From the NCBI GenBank assembly GCA_025360285.1, contig JANYCM010000224.1, forward strand, positions 1 to 24,688: DNA of 24,688 nt. The letters run 5' to 3'. This DNA is from Sphingomonadales bacterium. GTDB taxonomy: Bacteria; Pseudomonadota; Alphaproteobacteria; Sphingomonadales; Sphingomonadaceae. This document shows positions 8,268 through 15,153 of the stretch, piece by piece (within the stretch, counting starts at the first letter, position 1; the number at the start of each line of letters is the position of its first letter). The notes below the pieces were generated by a model that saw only the letters and a program-made list of their open reading frames with translations, made no database searches and was not told the DNA's origin. Made by a program: the position numbers and the translations under genes.

Positions 8268-9113
8268 TTGAGCGCCGGAGCCCAGTTCGCGTGAAATCGT
8301 CGCGGCGGTCGCCTGCAGCGCTGCGAGGAATCGGCCTTCGGCTTCGGCCATGCTGACGGCAGACGCGAAGAAAATCAGCGCCAGTGAACCGGTTACGCGG
8401 TCCTTCTGGAACAAGGGCACGGCGATCGACGAGGTCTTGCCCGGTGTCGCCGTATAGGCGTTGCGCGCCTGGGTGGCATAGCCGCGCTGGCGAATGTCGC
8501 TGAGCATTTTTTCATTGCTGGTCAGCAGCACCGCCAGCCGCTCGGCCGGCCCGTCAAGCTGGCGCAACCCCTGCAGGACACCGCGGCGTTCCTCCTCATC
8601 ACAAAACGCCAGATAGGCCTTGCCGGTGGAACATTCGATGATCGGCAGGGTGAAGCCGGGGACATAATTGTGCAGCGTCAGGCTGGTCAGTTGATGGGTC
8701 GAATCGCGCACCATCATCGCCGGCCCGACGCGGGTGGCGACGCTCACCGGCCAGGCCAGCGCCCGCGTCAGCGCGACGATATGCGGGCGGGCGACGGCCA
8801 CCAGATCACCCTCATCCTGATAGCCATAACTCAGGGTGCGGACCAACGCCGTCGGGCGATAGCGTTTGCGCACCGGCTCGCGCTCGATCATGCCTTCGTC
8901 GATCAACGTCTGCACGATCCGGCAGGCGGTGGGGTAGGGGATGCCGGCGCTGCGGCAGATTTGCATCATGGTGACAGCGCCGCCGCGATTGACCGCCTGC
9001 AACACGGCCAGTCCGCGACTGATGGCGCGGACGTTACCGTCGCGCTCGGGGCTATCGCGTTCTGGGCTATCGCGTTCTGTTACCGATCGGTCTGGTGTCG
9101 CTTGCCCCACCAC
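8250..9113 (-). CDS. IclR-family transcriptional regulator
   Basis: This 287-residue protein has an N-terminal winged helix-turn-helix (about residues 27-90, 'AISRGLAVLQAVNRGGAVTMMQICRSAGIPYPTACRIVQTLIDEGMIE') and a C-terminal IclR effector-binding domain. The latter includes 'IIECSTGKAYLAFCDEEER' and 'SSIAVPLFQKDRVTGSLALIFF'. IclR proteins bind small aromatic or organic acids and control catabolic genes as homodimers or tetramers. The start is GTG at 9113 (a second GTG at 9110) with CAGGGG upstream. The first 25 residues are a charged tail with a perfect ERDSP duplication. It lies between the receptor operon (same strand) and a divergent DUF1838 gene, so both are its likely targets. Effector unknown. 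Confidence 0.93.
   Translation of the reverse strand: MVGQATPDRSVTERDSPERDSPERDGNVRAISRGLAVLQAVNRGGAVTMMQICRSAGIPYPTACRIVQTLIDEGMIEREPVRKRYRPTALVRTLSYGYQDEGDLVAVARPHIVALTRALAWPVSVATRVGPAMMVRDSTHQLTSLTLHNYVPGFTLPIIECSTGKAYLAFCDEEERRGVLQGLRQLDGPAERLAVLLTSNEKMLSDIRQRGYATQARNAYTATPGKTSSIAVPLFQKDRVTGSLALIFFASAVSMAEAEGRFLAALQATAATISRELGSGAQYPPAG
9049..9078. repeat. 15-bp perfect tandem duplication in the IclR coding sequence
   Basis: The 15-mer GGGCTATCGCGTTCT occurs twice head to tail (9049-9063, 9064-9078) and encodes the repeated peptide unit ERDSP in the disordered N-terminal tail of the regulator. A change in copy number keeps the reading frame. Confidence 0.9.
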
Positions 9114-9132
9114 TCTGTGTCCCCTGCTGCCT

Positions 9133-9155
9133 GTCTATCCGGCAGATGGATAGAC
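9133..9155. promoter_or_regulatory. candidate IclR operator, copy 2 (IclR/DUF1838 divergent promoter)
   Basis: GTCTATCC (9133-9140) and GGATAGAC (9148-9155) form a perfect 8-bp inverted repeat with a 7-nt spacer. It is centred 31 bp upstream of the IclR start and about 89 bp upstream of the DUF1838 start. Its core matches the 8250-8267 dyad in 16 of 18 positions. The position suits autoregulation and control of the divergent gene; binding is inferred. Confidence 0.55.
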
Positions 9156-9198
9156 TAACCCGCCCGCTCTTGATGTCAAAGCCCGGCAATGGTCGAAT

Positions 9199-9210
9199 TT
9201 GTCCGGACAA
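9199..9210. promoter_or_regulatory. 12-bp perfect palindrome upstream of the DUF1838 gene
   Basis: TTGTCCGGACAA is a perfect palindrome ending 22 bp before the DUF1838 ATG. It could be a second operator, or overlap the promoter or transcript start of that gene. No factor can be assigned. Confidence 0.4.
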
Positions 9211-9232
9211 GATCTGGACTTGGGAGACCGTG

Positions 9233-10264
9233 ATGGAACGCCGTGAATTTCTGGTGCTGGGCAGCGCGCTGGCCGCTGGCACAGCCCTTACCGGCAGCAG
9301 CGAATCCCGTGCCGCCGCGGCGACCAGCGGTGTGAAGGGGGCGTTCCTCGATCTCGCCACGCCGATGGGTAACCGCGAGGCCTGGGCTCGATTGCTCGGC
9401 AACACCGACATGAAATCAACCAAATATGGCTGGGCACAGGGCATCGTCCAGGGGGTGCGGCCGGGCGAGGCCATACGGGATATCTGCGGCTTCACCATGA
9501 TGTCATGCGCCCGTCTGCTGCCGCATGAAAGCGGCACCGGTTATCGCAAGATATTGCGCGAAATCGGCCTTTATACCGATCTGCAAAGCGGCGAAATCGT
9601 TGATGAAATGCTGAACCCCTATCTGAACGAACGGGTCAAGGTGGTGCCGATCACCAATGATCCCTTCAATCACACGATCACCGAATTCGCGCCTGAACCG
9701 CCCAGCTATGGCGGCCTCAACCGGGCCAAGCCGGCGCCCAAGCCCTTGCAACTCGATTGGACGCGGCGCGGCTCGACGCTCAACCTGTTCAGTCACATCA
9801 ATCTTTTCTACCCGTCATCGCTGCCGCCGGCGAAATGGCCGCGTGAAAATGCCAGTCCGTTCAACCAGGTGACCGAAACCTTCCTGTATCAAATTCCCTG
9901 GGGCGACATGCAGAACGCCAAAAAAACCAGTGTCGAATATGGCGGCACCTGGTCGCGTACCACGCCGTGGCTGCCATGGCTGTTAATGGGGCCGACGCCG
10001 GGCCATGCCCAATACAGCACATTCATGGGGGCCTATGACGATATCAACCGCATCGATCGCAAGACGCTGGACTATGTCGAAAAACACCATCCCAAATATC
10101 TGAAGGCGCCCGATGTCTGGGAGGAGCCGTCCCTGTCCAGTCTTGAATGGTATGCGCGGACCCAGACCCCGGCACCGGTGCCCGCCGGCCAGCCGGTGCC
10201 TCGCGCGCCCGATCCCGAACTCCCGGGCTGGTTCAAGGCGATGCAGACGCGCAGCCCCGGCTGA
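9233..10264 (+). CDS. DUF1838-family protein with Tat signal
   Basis: This 343-residue protein starts MERREFLVLGSALAAGTAL, a twin-arginine-type signal, so export as a folded protein to the periplasm is likely. The rest matches DUF1838: 'KVYGWAQG-like' segment (KYGWAQGIVQGVRP), 'RKILREIGLYTDLQSGEIVDEMLNPYLNERVKVVPITNDPFNH', and 'TPWLPWLLMGPTPGHAQYSTFMGAY'. The biochemical function of this family is not established. Family members often occur near TonB receptors and catabolic genes in sphingomonads (general impression, unverified). GGGAG at 9222-9226 supports the ATG at 9233. It is divergent from the IclR gene with two dyads between them, so it probably belongs to the same regulon as the receptor and hydrolases. 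Confidence 0.88.
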   Translation: MERREFLVLGSALAAGTALTGSSESRAAAATSGVKGAFLDLATPMGNREAWARLLGNTDMKSTKYGWAQGIVQGVRPGEAIRDICGFTMMSCARLLPHESGTGYRKILREIGLYTDLQSGEIVDEMLNPYLNERVKVVPITNDPFNHTITEFAPEPPSYGGLNRAKPAPKPLQLDWTRRGSTLNLFSHINLFYPSSLPPAKWPRENASPFNQVTETFLYQIPWGDMQNAKKTSVEYGGTWSRTTPWLPWLLMGPTPGHAQYSTFMGAYDDINRIDRKTLDYVEKHHPKYLKAPDVWEEPSLSSLEWYARTQTPAPVPAGQPVPRAPDPELPGWFKAMQTRSPG

Positions 10265-10427
10265 TACCGTTTCAGATTCAAGCGGCCTGCGGCGGCTGGG
10301 GCCGATGGCCCCGGACCCCTTTTGTCGGGTTTGGCGCCACACGTCGTGATCGATCTGAATCCAGCAACATGTGTGCAGGGCCGTCGGCCCCGCCCGCCGA
10401 AGGCGCTTTCGCGCTCTAGAATCGCTC
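10265..10427. other. non-coding stretch with several GC-rich hairpins
   Basis: No credible gene lies here. Visible are GGGGCC-GAT-GGCCCC (10298-10312), GGGCC-GTC-GGCCC (10378-10390) and GCGC-TTTC-GCGC (10404-10415), plus the pair TTCAGAT (10271-10277) and ATCTGAA (10353-10359). The first part resembles interspersed intergenic repeats seen in sphingomonads, though I cannot confirm copy number from this window. Confidence 0.5.
10298..10323 (+). terminator. possible terminator of the DUF1838 gene
   Basis: A 6-bp perfect stem (GGGGCC/GGCCCC, loop GAT) lies 33 nt past the DUF1838 stop, with a short T-run (10320-10323) some eight bases later. The spacing to the T-run is longer than normal, so this is weak. 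Confidence 0.3.
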
Positions 10428-10598
10428 GCAGTTAGGTTGACAAAGTTGGACTCCCTGCTCCTTGCAGGGAGGGCGGCTCGGCGCCAGCCGAGCGGGGTGG
10501 GGGTTCACAGGTATCGGTACTGATGCCCGCCACCCCGCTCGCGCAATAGCGCGAGTCGCCCTCCCCGCAAGGGGGAGGGAGCAGATCAACTTAACTGC
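10428..10598. repeat. 171-bp cloverleaf-like palindromic element (REP/MITE-like)
   Basis: The ends GCAGTTAGGTTGA (10428-10440) and TCAACTTAACTGC (10586-10598) are inverted copies with 12/13 matches. Inside, arms 10451-10475 and 10557-10581 pair in 22 of 25 positions. Next come hairpin 10476-10493 (7-bp stem), an inner stem 10493-10500/10530-10537 (8 bp), and hairpin 10538-10555 (7-bp stem, AATA loop). The whole can fold as a multi-arm cruciform. It sits between the convergent 3' ends of the DUF1838 and PEP-CTERM genes, so it could also act as a two-way terminator. No target-site duplication is visible and it encodes nothing. Confidence 0.75.
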
Positions 10599-10606
10599 AA
10601 CAGGCC

Positions 10607-11857
10607 CTAAGCCAGACGCCGCGGCCGGCGCAGCACCAGCCCGGTCAGCCCAAAGCCGGCGATCAACTGCACCCAGATGCTGGCTTCAGGGACCGCGCCG
10701 ATAAAGGATGGCCCGCCGAAACTGCGTGCCGACCCAAAGGCTGGCGTCAGCGTATCGGGATCGGATGGCGTATCGCCGGCATAATCGACGGCGCCATCCA
10801 TCAGTCCGTCCAGGGCCGGATCGCCGTTCAGGATCGCCAGATCCTCCACAACAGCATCGGGCAGGGGGTCAGTATCCCATGTCGTTGGATCGGCAGGATC
10901 GGCGACGGACGTGTCGAACGCCGACAGCCCGCTTGTCGCTGGCCTGGCCCCGACGCTGTTGCCTGAAATGATATTGTTGCTGCCGCCGACGATGTTGATG
11001 GAGGTGCGAAAGGCGGCACCGGGCAACGTCGTCAATGTGTTGTTGGTGATGACGCTGTCCACGCAATTGTAACAGGCGATCCCTTGTGGATACGACGTGT
11101 TGATCTTGTTGCCCGATATGGTGATGCGCAGGCCGCCACCATATTCCGGGTTGAACGAGGTAAGGCCCTGGCTTGGGCCGTTGATGATATTGTTAAGCAA
11201 CTGGATATCGGACTGCACGGGCGTGCCCGGCACACTCCAGAGCTGGATACAATCGGGATGCGCCAGCGGTGCCGGCGTGAAACCCGAACAATTGTTGGAT
11301 GCGGCGGTGACACCATAGCTGCCGACAATATTCATGCCATCGCTGGTCATGGACTTGAAGCTGTTGCTCGACATTTTGCCGGTGGTGACGCCGACGACGC
11401 CAAGCCCCACCTTGAAGTTGGAAAATTTATTGGCGGAACTGGTCGCGTGTGACGTGCCGGCAAAGGTGAGACCCATGCCCGTGCCATCACCCACGAAGGT
11501 TGCCTTGGAAACCGAAACCCCGGCGCCGTCATAAACGGCGATTGCCCGTGTTGATCGCGTCGGCCCGGTGCTGGAACCAAATGTGCCACCGACAATCGCC
11601 AGATTGGTGACGTTCTTGATGGAGACCGTGTCATAAATTCGGGCATTTGTAGCATCAATTGTCACCAGTTTTGACCAACTATGATCGACAACGTTGAACG
11701 AGGTGAAATTTCCATTGAGCTTGATCGTGTCGCCCGCTTTGACGGCCGCCAGCGTTGCTACAAAATTGTTGCTTGTCGCAAGGTATGTCATTGCCGAAGC
11801 TTGCACAGAAATAATCAGCAACGCCCCAGTAACTGAATAATAACATTTATTAATCAT
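10607..11857 (-). CDS. secreted right-handed beta-helix protein with PEP-CTERM-like anchor
   Basis: This 416-residue protein has a signal peptide (MINKCYYSVTGALLIISVQASA) followed by a parallel beta-helix. The helix has many short Asn/Gly/Ser-rich repeats such as 'SSNSFKSMTSDGMNIVGSYG', 'DIQLLNNIINGPSQGLTSFN' and 'NNIISGNSVG', like pectate-lyase-type or glycan-binding helices. An acidic Pro/Asp-rich linker and a C-terminal sorting segment follow: VPEA-x-x-W, hydrophobic IAGFGLTGLVL, then RRPRR. This resembles the PEP-CTERM signal processed by exosortase, with VPEA in place of VPEP. No exosortase gene is in the window. The ATG at 11857 follows AGGGG; an upstream TTG/ATG extension is less likely. 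Surface or matrix protein; enzymatic activity uncertain. Confidence 0.82.
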   Translation of the reverse strand: MINKCYYSVTGALLIISVQASAMTYLATSNNFVATLAAVKAGDTIKLNGNFTSFNVVDHSWSKLVTIDATNARIYDTVSIKNVTNLAIVGGTFGSSTGPTRSTRAIAVYDGAGVSVSKATFVGDGTGMGLTFAGTSHATSSANKFSNFKVGLGVVGVTTGKMSSNSFKSMTSDGMNIVGSYGVTAASNNCSGFTPAPLAHPDCIQLWSVPGTPVQSDIQLLNNIINGPSQGLTSFNPEYGGGLRITISGNKINTSYPQGIACYNCVDSVITNNTLTTLPGAAFRTSINIVGGSNNIISGNSVGARPATSGLSAFDTSVADPADPTTWDTDPLPDAVVEDLAILNGDPALDGLMDGAVDYAGDTPSDPDTLTPAFGSARSFGGPSFIGAVPEASIWVQLIAGFGLTGLVLRRPRRLA

Positions 11858-11914
11858 GAAGACACCCCTGCGGAGTTTTTTTGCGATCGCTCGCAACCCC
11901 ACCTATGTATTTTA

Positions 11915-11955
11915 CGCTTATGCGCGTTTTGTAAAGCACTGATTGCGCATAGCGA
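11915..11955. promoter_or_regulatory. dyad 1 upstream of the PEP-CTERM gene
   Basis: TATGCGC (11919-11925) and GCGCATA (11945-11951) form a 7-bp inverted repeat. It extends imperfectly outward (CGCT… / …AGCG with one extra base). It lies about 60-95 bp upstream of the ATG at 11857, so it is a candidate operator or leader hairpin. Confidence 0.4.
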
Positions 11956-11964
11956 ATATTCTTG

Positions 11965-11995
11965 AATTTAAAATGGCGCGATCACGATTTAAATT
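11965..11995. promoter_or_regulatory. dyad 2 upstream of the PEP-CTERM gene
   Basis: AATTTAAA (11965-11972) and TTTAAATT (11988-11995) are perfect 8-bp inverted copies with a 15-nt spacer in the AT-rich section, about 110-140 bp before the gene start. Candidate regulator binding site; no factor assignable. Confidence 0.35.
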
Positions 11996-12616
11996 GTAAA
12001 TAAAATGTGTTTATTTCTGTAGCAAAATGGCCGTTCAAGGTCCCCGCCGCTTTTTGCGGAACCGCGAGAAATGCGTCGTATCGCGATTTTCAAGCGGCAT
12101 TGAGCCGCCGAATTCGGACTCGATTACGGCTTGGTTGACTTGAGTTCAGCGCCTTCCGCGTTGGCGTTTCGCGTCGCTTCACGGCTGCGGGGGAGGCGCA
12201 AATTCTGCCTGCCTGCAACCGGGTCTGGCGGCTTTGAGTCAGGCGGGAGGGCCATGTGCCGCCGAGGAACTTGCGCTGTCCTACACCTGCTGTTTCTGCC
12301 ATAATCATGCGCATCGGCTCTTTGACATCGCAAATCTTCTGAACGCGTCAACACGTTTGGATTGCCGCCAAATCCTACACTTTCAAATCCCGCACCGGCA
12401 CATCCCGCAAAAGTCCCGCACCTGGGATCGGTGTGACTTTTGGGACTTTTGATGGATTGTGCCGCCCGCAATTTCGGCGCCCTGGAGCGAATTTCGCCTC
12501 GATGAAATCGGCTTTGTCAGCCGGGGCTTGACCCAGGGCCCAGCTATTCTGCGTGTCGCCAATTCTCCTGCAACCACAAGGAAAACGAGCTGCCGGGTAA
12601 AGCCCGCCATGATGGT

Positions 12617-13828
12617 TCAATCACTATGACATTGATCCTGGAGCTGTGGGGAGTTCGCGGGAAGGATCGGCATCGCCACCGCATCATAATCGAACAAGCC
12701 CAGCCGCTCTTCATTCTGCAAGTCACCGCGGCCAAGGCTGGCGGGATCACGGCCTTGCAACTGCATCCCGAGCAGCCGCGATTGGGTTTGCACCAAAGTG
12801 GTGCGCTCACGCCGCAGGGCTTCATAGCGTTGCAGCGCCATTTCAGGCGAAAATGCCACCAGGCAGCGCGCCAATATGGCAGCATCCTCCAGAGCTGTGG
12901 CCGCCCCCTGGCCCATGAAAGGCAGCATCGCATGCGCCGCATCGCCGAGCAGCACCACCCGGCCCTTGATCCAGCCCTCCAGTGGTTCGCGAGCATGCAG
13001 CGCCCATTTGAACAAGGATGCGGGGGGCGTTGCCGCGATGATCGCTGTCACCGCCGGGTCCCAGCTGGCAAAATGAGACAGAAGTTCGGGAATGGTCGAA
13101 GGGATCGACCAGTCTTCCGCCTCCCAACCGGCGAGTTCAACGAACGCGGCAAAGTTGATCAGCGTCCCGCCGCGCACCGGATAGCGCATGAACAGTCGCT
13201 GTGGCCCGACATGAATCCCCGGCGGCAGGGCCTGGACAGCAGCTGGCAACGCCGCCACCGGCACGATCCCGCGCCAGGCGACCTGGCCGGTGAAATGTGG
13301 CGGCAGCGGCGAAAACAGCCGGCCACGCACAACCGATTTCAGGCCATCGGCACCAATGACGATGGCGGCGGTGGCCCGGCTGTCATCGGCAAAGGTCAGT
13401 TCGCCGTCTGCGGTAACATCGATCAGCGCCTTGCCGAGCGCCAGCCCGCCGCCCGCCGCCGCCAGCCCGGCGCAAAGCAGCGCGTGAAGATCAGCCCGGT
13501 GAATATGATAATAGCCGGCACCGCCGTGGCGGGCGGCGAAGTCACTCCCACGAAAGCTTTCGCGCAGTACGTCGCCCGTCTGCCAATGCTGGGTCCATTG
13601 CCGATCGGGGACGAAGCCGGCGGCGCGGATGCCATCGGCCAGCCCCAGCCAATCGAGCACCCGCACAGCATTGGGGCTAAGCGTAATGCCCGCCCCCAAT
13701 TCGCCCAGTCGTGCCGCCTGTTCATAGACTGTCACTGCTCGACCGGCGCGGGCCAACGCCAACGCCACAGCCAGCCCGCCGATGCCGGCGCCGATGACGG
13801 CGATCGAATCACTGTCCGCATCAGCCAT
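12617..13828 (-). CDS. FAD-dependent aromatic monooxygenase (salicylate/3-hydroxybenzoate hydroxylase-like)
   Basis: This 403-residue group A flavoprotein monooxygenase has the dinucleotide motif GAGIGG at 13-18, the DG motif IGADGLKSVVRG (158-169) and the GD motif GRVVLLGDAAHAMLPFMGQGAA (289-310). Such enzymes use NAD(P)H and O2 to hydroxylate aromatic rings, and the sequence layout resembles salicylate and 3-hydroxybenzoate 6-hydroxylases. The ATG at 13828 overlaps the stop of the upstream MFS gene by 8 bases (ATGGCTGA), so translation is likely coupled and the transporter probably brings in its substrate. The ring substrate cannot be told from sequence. Confidence 0.92.
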   Translation of the reverse strand: MADADSDSIAVIGAGIGGLAVALALARAGRAVTVYEQAARLGELGAGITLSPNAVRVLDWLGLADGIRAAGFVPDRQWTQHWQTGDVLRESFRGSDFAARHGGAGYYHIHRADLHALLCAGLAAAGGGLALGKALIDVTADGELTFADDSRATAAIVIGADGLKSVVRGRLFSPLPPHFTGQVAWRGIVPVAALPAAVQALPPGIHVGPQRLFMRYPVRGGTLINFAAFVELAGWEAEDWSIPSTIPELLSHFASWDPAVTAIIAATPPASLFKWALHAREPLEGWIKGRVVLLGDAAHAMLPFMGQGAATALEDAAILARCLVAFSPEMALQRYEALRRERTTLVQTQSRLLGMQLQGRDPASLGRGDLQNEERLGLFDYDAVAMPILPANSPQLQDQCHSD

Positions 13829-15023
13829 GGCGGGGGTACCGCCCCAGCGTCAGCAACAGCAGCGGCGCCGTCAGGAAGATAACGCCTGCACCCAGCAACG
13901 CCTGATCATAGCTGCCGGTGACGCCGTGAATATGCCCAAAAGTCGCCGGCGCCAGCCCGGTTGCGCCCAATACCCCGCCGATTTGTACTCCATAGATGAA
14001 ACCATAATGTTTCATGCCGAAATAGCGCCCGGCCATAAAGGCGATCAGGTCGAATTCGGCCCCTGCCGCGAGCCCGACCAATATCGCGGCAAGGCCGATC
14101 AACGGTCCATTCGGCAGCGTGCCACCGACCAGCAGGAAGCAAGCGCCCGCCGGTATGGCCAGGAAGCCGACCGCCACGGCTGGCGCCCAGAACCGATCGA
14201 GCAGGATGCCGGCAAACACCCGCCCGCCCATTACCGACAGGCCGGCGAGCGCCGCGTAACGCGCTGCCGTCGCCGCATCCAGCCCGCGATCGGTCAGCAG
14301 CGGCACCAGGCTGGGGATGACTCCTGCAACGCCGAAGGTGATCGCCGAAAAGGCGATCAGCATCGTCCAGAAACGCCGGTCGCGCAGCGCTTCGCCGCGG
14401 GTCATGCCGGTCAGCGGCGCCGCCGTCACCAGCGCTGCCGGTGCGTCCCGGAACAGCCAGGTCACCAGGGGCAAGCCGATGACAATGACGCTGGCACCCA
14501 GCAGGTGATACCCCATCGGCCAGCCCGAACGCGCGATCACCGCCGTCATCAACGGTGGTGCCAGCACGGCAGCAATGCCGGTTCCAAACAGCGCCAGGCC
14601 CAGCGCCGTGCCGCGGGCCTGATTGAACCAGCCGCTAATACCCCTGGTCCAGGTGACCTGGCCGGTGCCGGCACCGAATATGGCGACGAACACCCAGCCA
14701 ACATACCAGCCGGCGAGGCTGGTGGCGAACAAGGGCAGGGCGGCAAGCGCGATACCCAGCCCTATCATTGACAGCAAAGCCACGGGCCGGGCGCCTCGCC
14801 GGTCGATCGCCACCCCCCAAGCCCAGGTGACCGAAAGCACGCCCAGCATCTGCATGGCAAAGCCCCATTGGATCGCTTCGCGGCTCCAGCCGGTGGTGGC
14901 TGCCACGGGTTTCAGGAACACGCCCAACGTATAAAAAGGCAGCGCCGAAATCGAAAAGGCGGCGCCTATTGCGCCGCCGATGACGACCCGCCAACCGCGC
15001 CTGAATTCTGCCCCCGCTGTCAT
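13821..15023 (-). CDS. MFS transporter (monocarboxylate/OFA-like)
   Basis: This 400-residue inner-membrane protein has about 12 membrane segments. It shows 'GWSREAIQWGFAMQMLGVLSVTWAWGVAIDRRGARPV' in the first third, the equivalent of the MFS loop 2-3 motif. 'GRVFAGILLDRFWAPAVAVG' and 'GRYFGMKHYGFIYGVQIGGVLGATGLAPATFGHI' lie in the second half and are typical of the oxalate/formate-antiporter and monocarboxylate-like branch. The ATG at 15023 is chosen because MTAGAEFRRGWRVVIGG starts the first helix; the 98-residue extension further up is unlike any transporter. It is coupled to the FAD monooxygenase downstream and divergent from the flavoprotein operon, suggesting uptake of an aromatic or carboxylate substrate. 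Confidence 0.9.
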   Translation of the reverse strand: MTAGAEFRRGWRVVIGGAIGAAFSISALPFYTLGVFLKPVAATTGWSREAIQWGFAMQMLGVLSVTWAWGVAIDRRGARPVALLSMIGLGIALAALPLFATSLAGWYVGWVFVAIFGAGTGQVTWTRGISGWFNQARGTALGLALFGTGIAAVLAPPLMTAVIARSGWPMGYHLLGASVIVIGLPLVTWLFRDAPAALVTAAPLTGMTRGEALRDRRFWTMLIAFSAITFGVAGVIPSLVPLLTDRGLDAATAARYAALAGLSVMGGRVFAGILLDRFWAPAVAVGFLAIPAGACFLLVGGTLPNGPLIGLAAILVGLAAGAEFDLIAFMAGRYFGMKHYGFIYGVQIGGVLGATGLAPATFGHIHGVTGSYDQALLGAGVIFLTAPLLLLTLGRYPRHG

Positions 15024-15153
15024 TTGGCCCCGCTTTCCGCTGCATCCTTTCAGCGCACGCGCTGCTGCGGCCCCCTGTTGCGATAATTCGCCGCCCAGCG
15101 GATAGATTGATGCCCTCTTAGACCCGCAGGCGGCAAGCGGGTAAGTTGCGGCG

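Larger units (their letters stand above)
11858..12616. other. 759-bp gene-poor region with an AT-rich promoter section
   Basis: About 11900-12030 is strikingly AT-rich against the surrounding high GC and probably holds the promoter of the PEP-CTERM gene. From about 12090 to 12616 only weak minus-strand frames are seen (12124-12471 from a TTG, 12090-12314 from an ATG). They are overlapping, Arg/Ser/Pro-rich and match no family I recognise. The piece KSPKSHTDPRCGTFAGCAG (encoded around 12395-12450) looks like the low-complexity N-termini of small mobile-element-associated proteins, so a decayed remnant is possible. I do not call a gene here. Confidence 0.45.

Noticed and set aside
12626..13882. 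418-residue plus-strand open frame opposite the FAD monooxygenase
   Set aside because: The minus-strand gene has all three monooxygenase motifs; the plus frame is a Gln/Arg/His-rich shadow.
15099..15105. CGGATAG in the MFS/flavoprotein divergent promoter, similar to a half-site of the candidate IclR operator
   Set aside because: Only seven bases match and no symmetric partner lies at the right distance; expected by chance in this sequence length.
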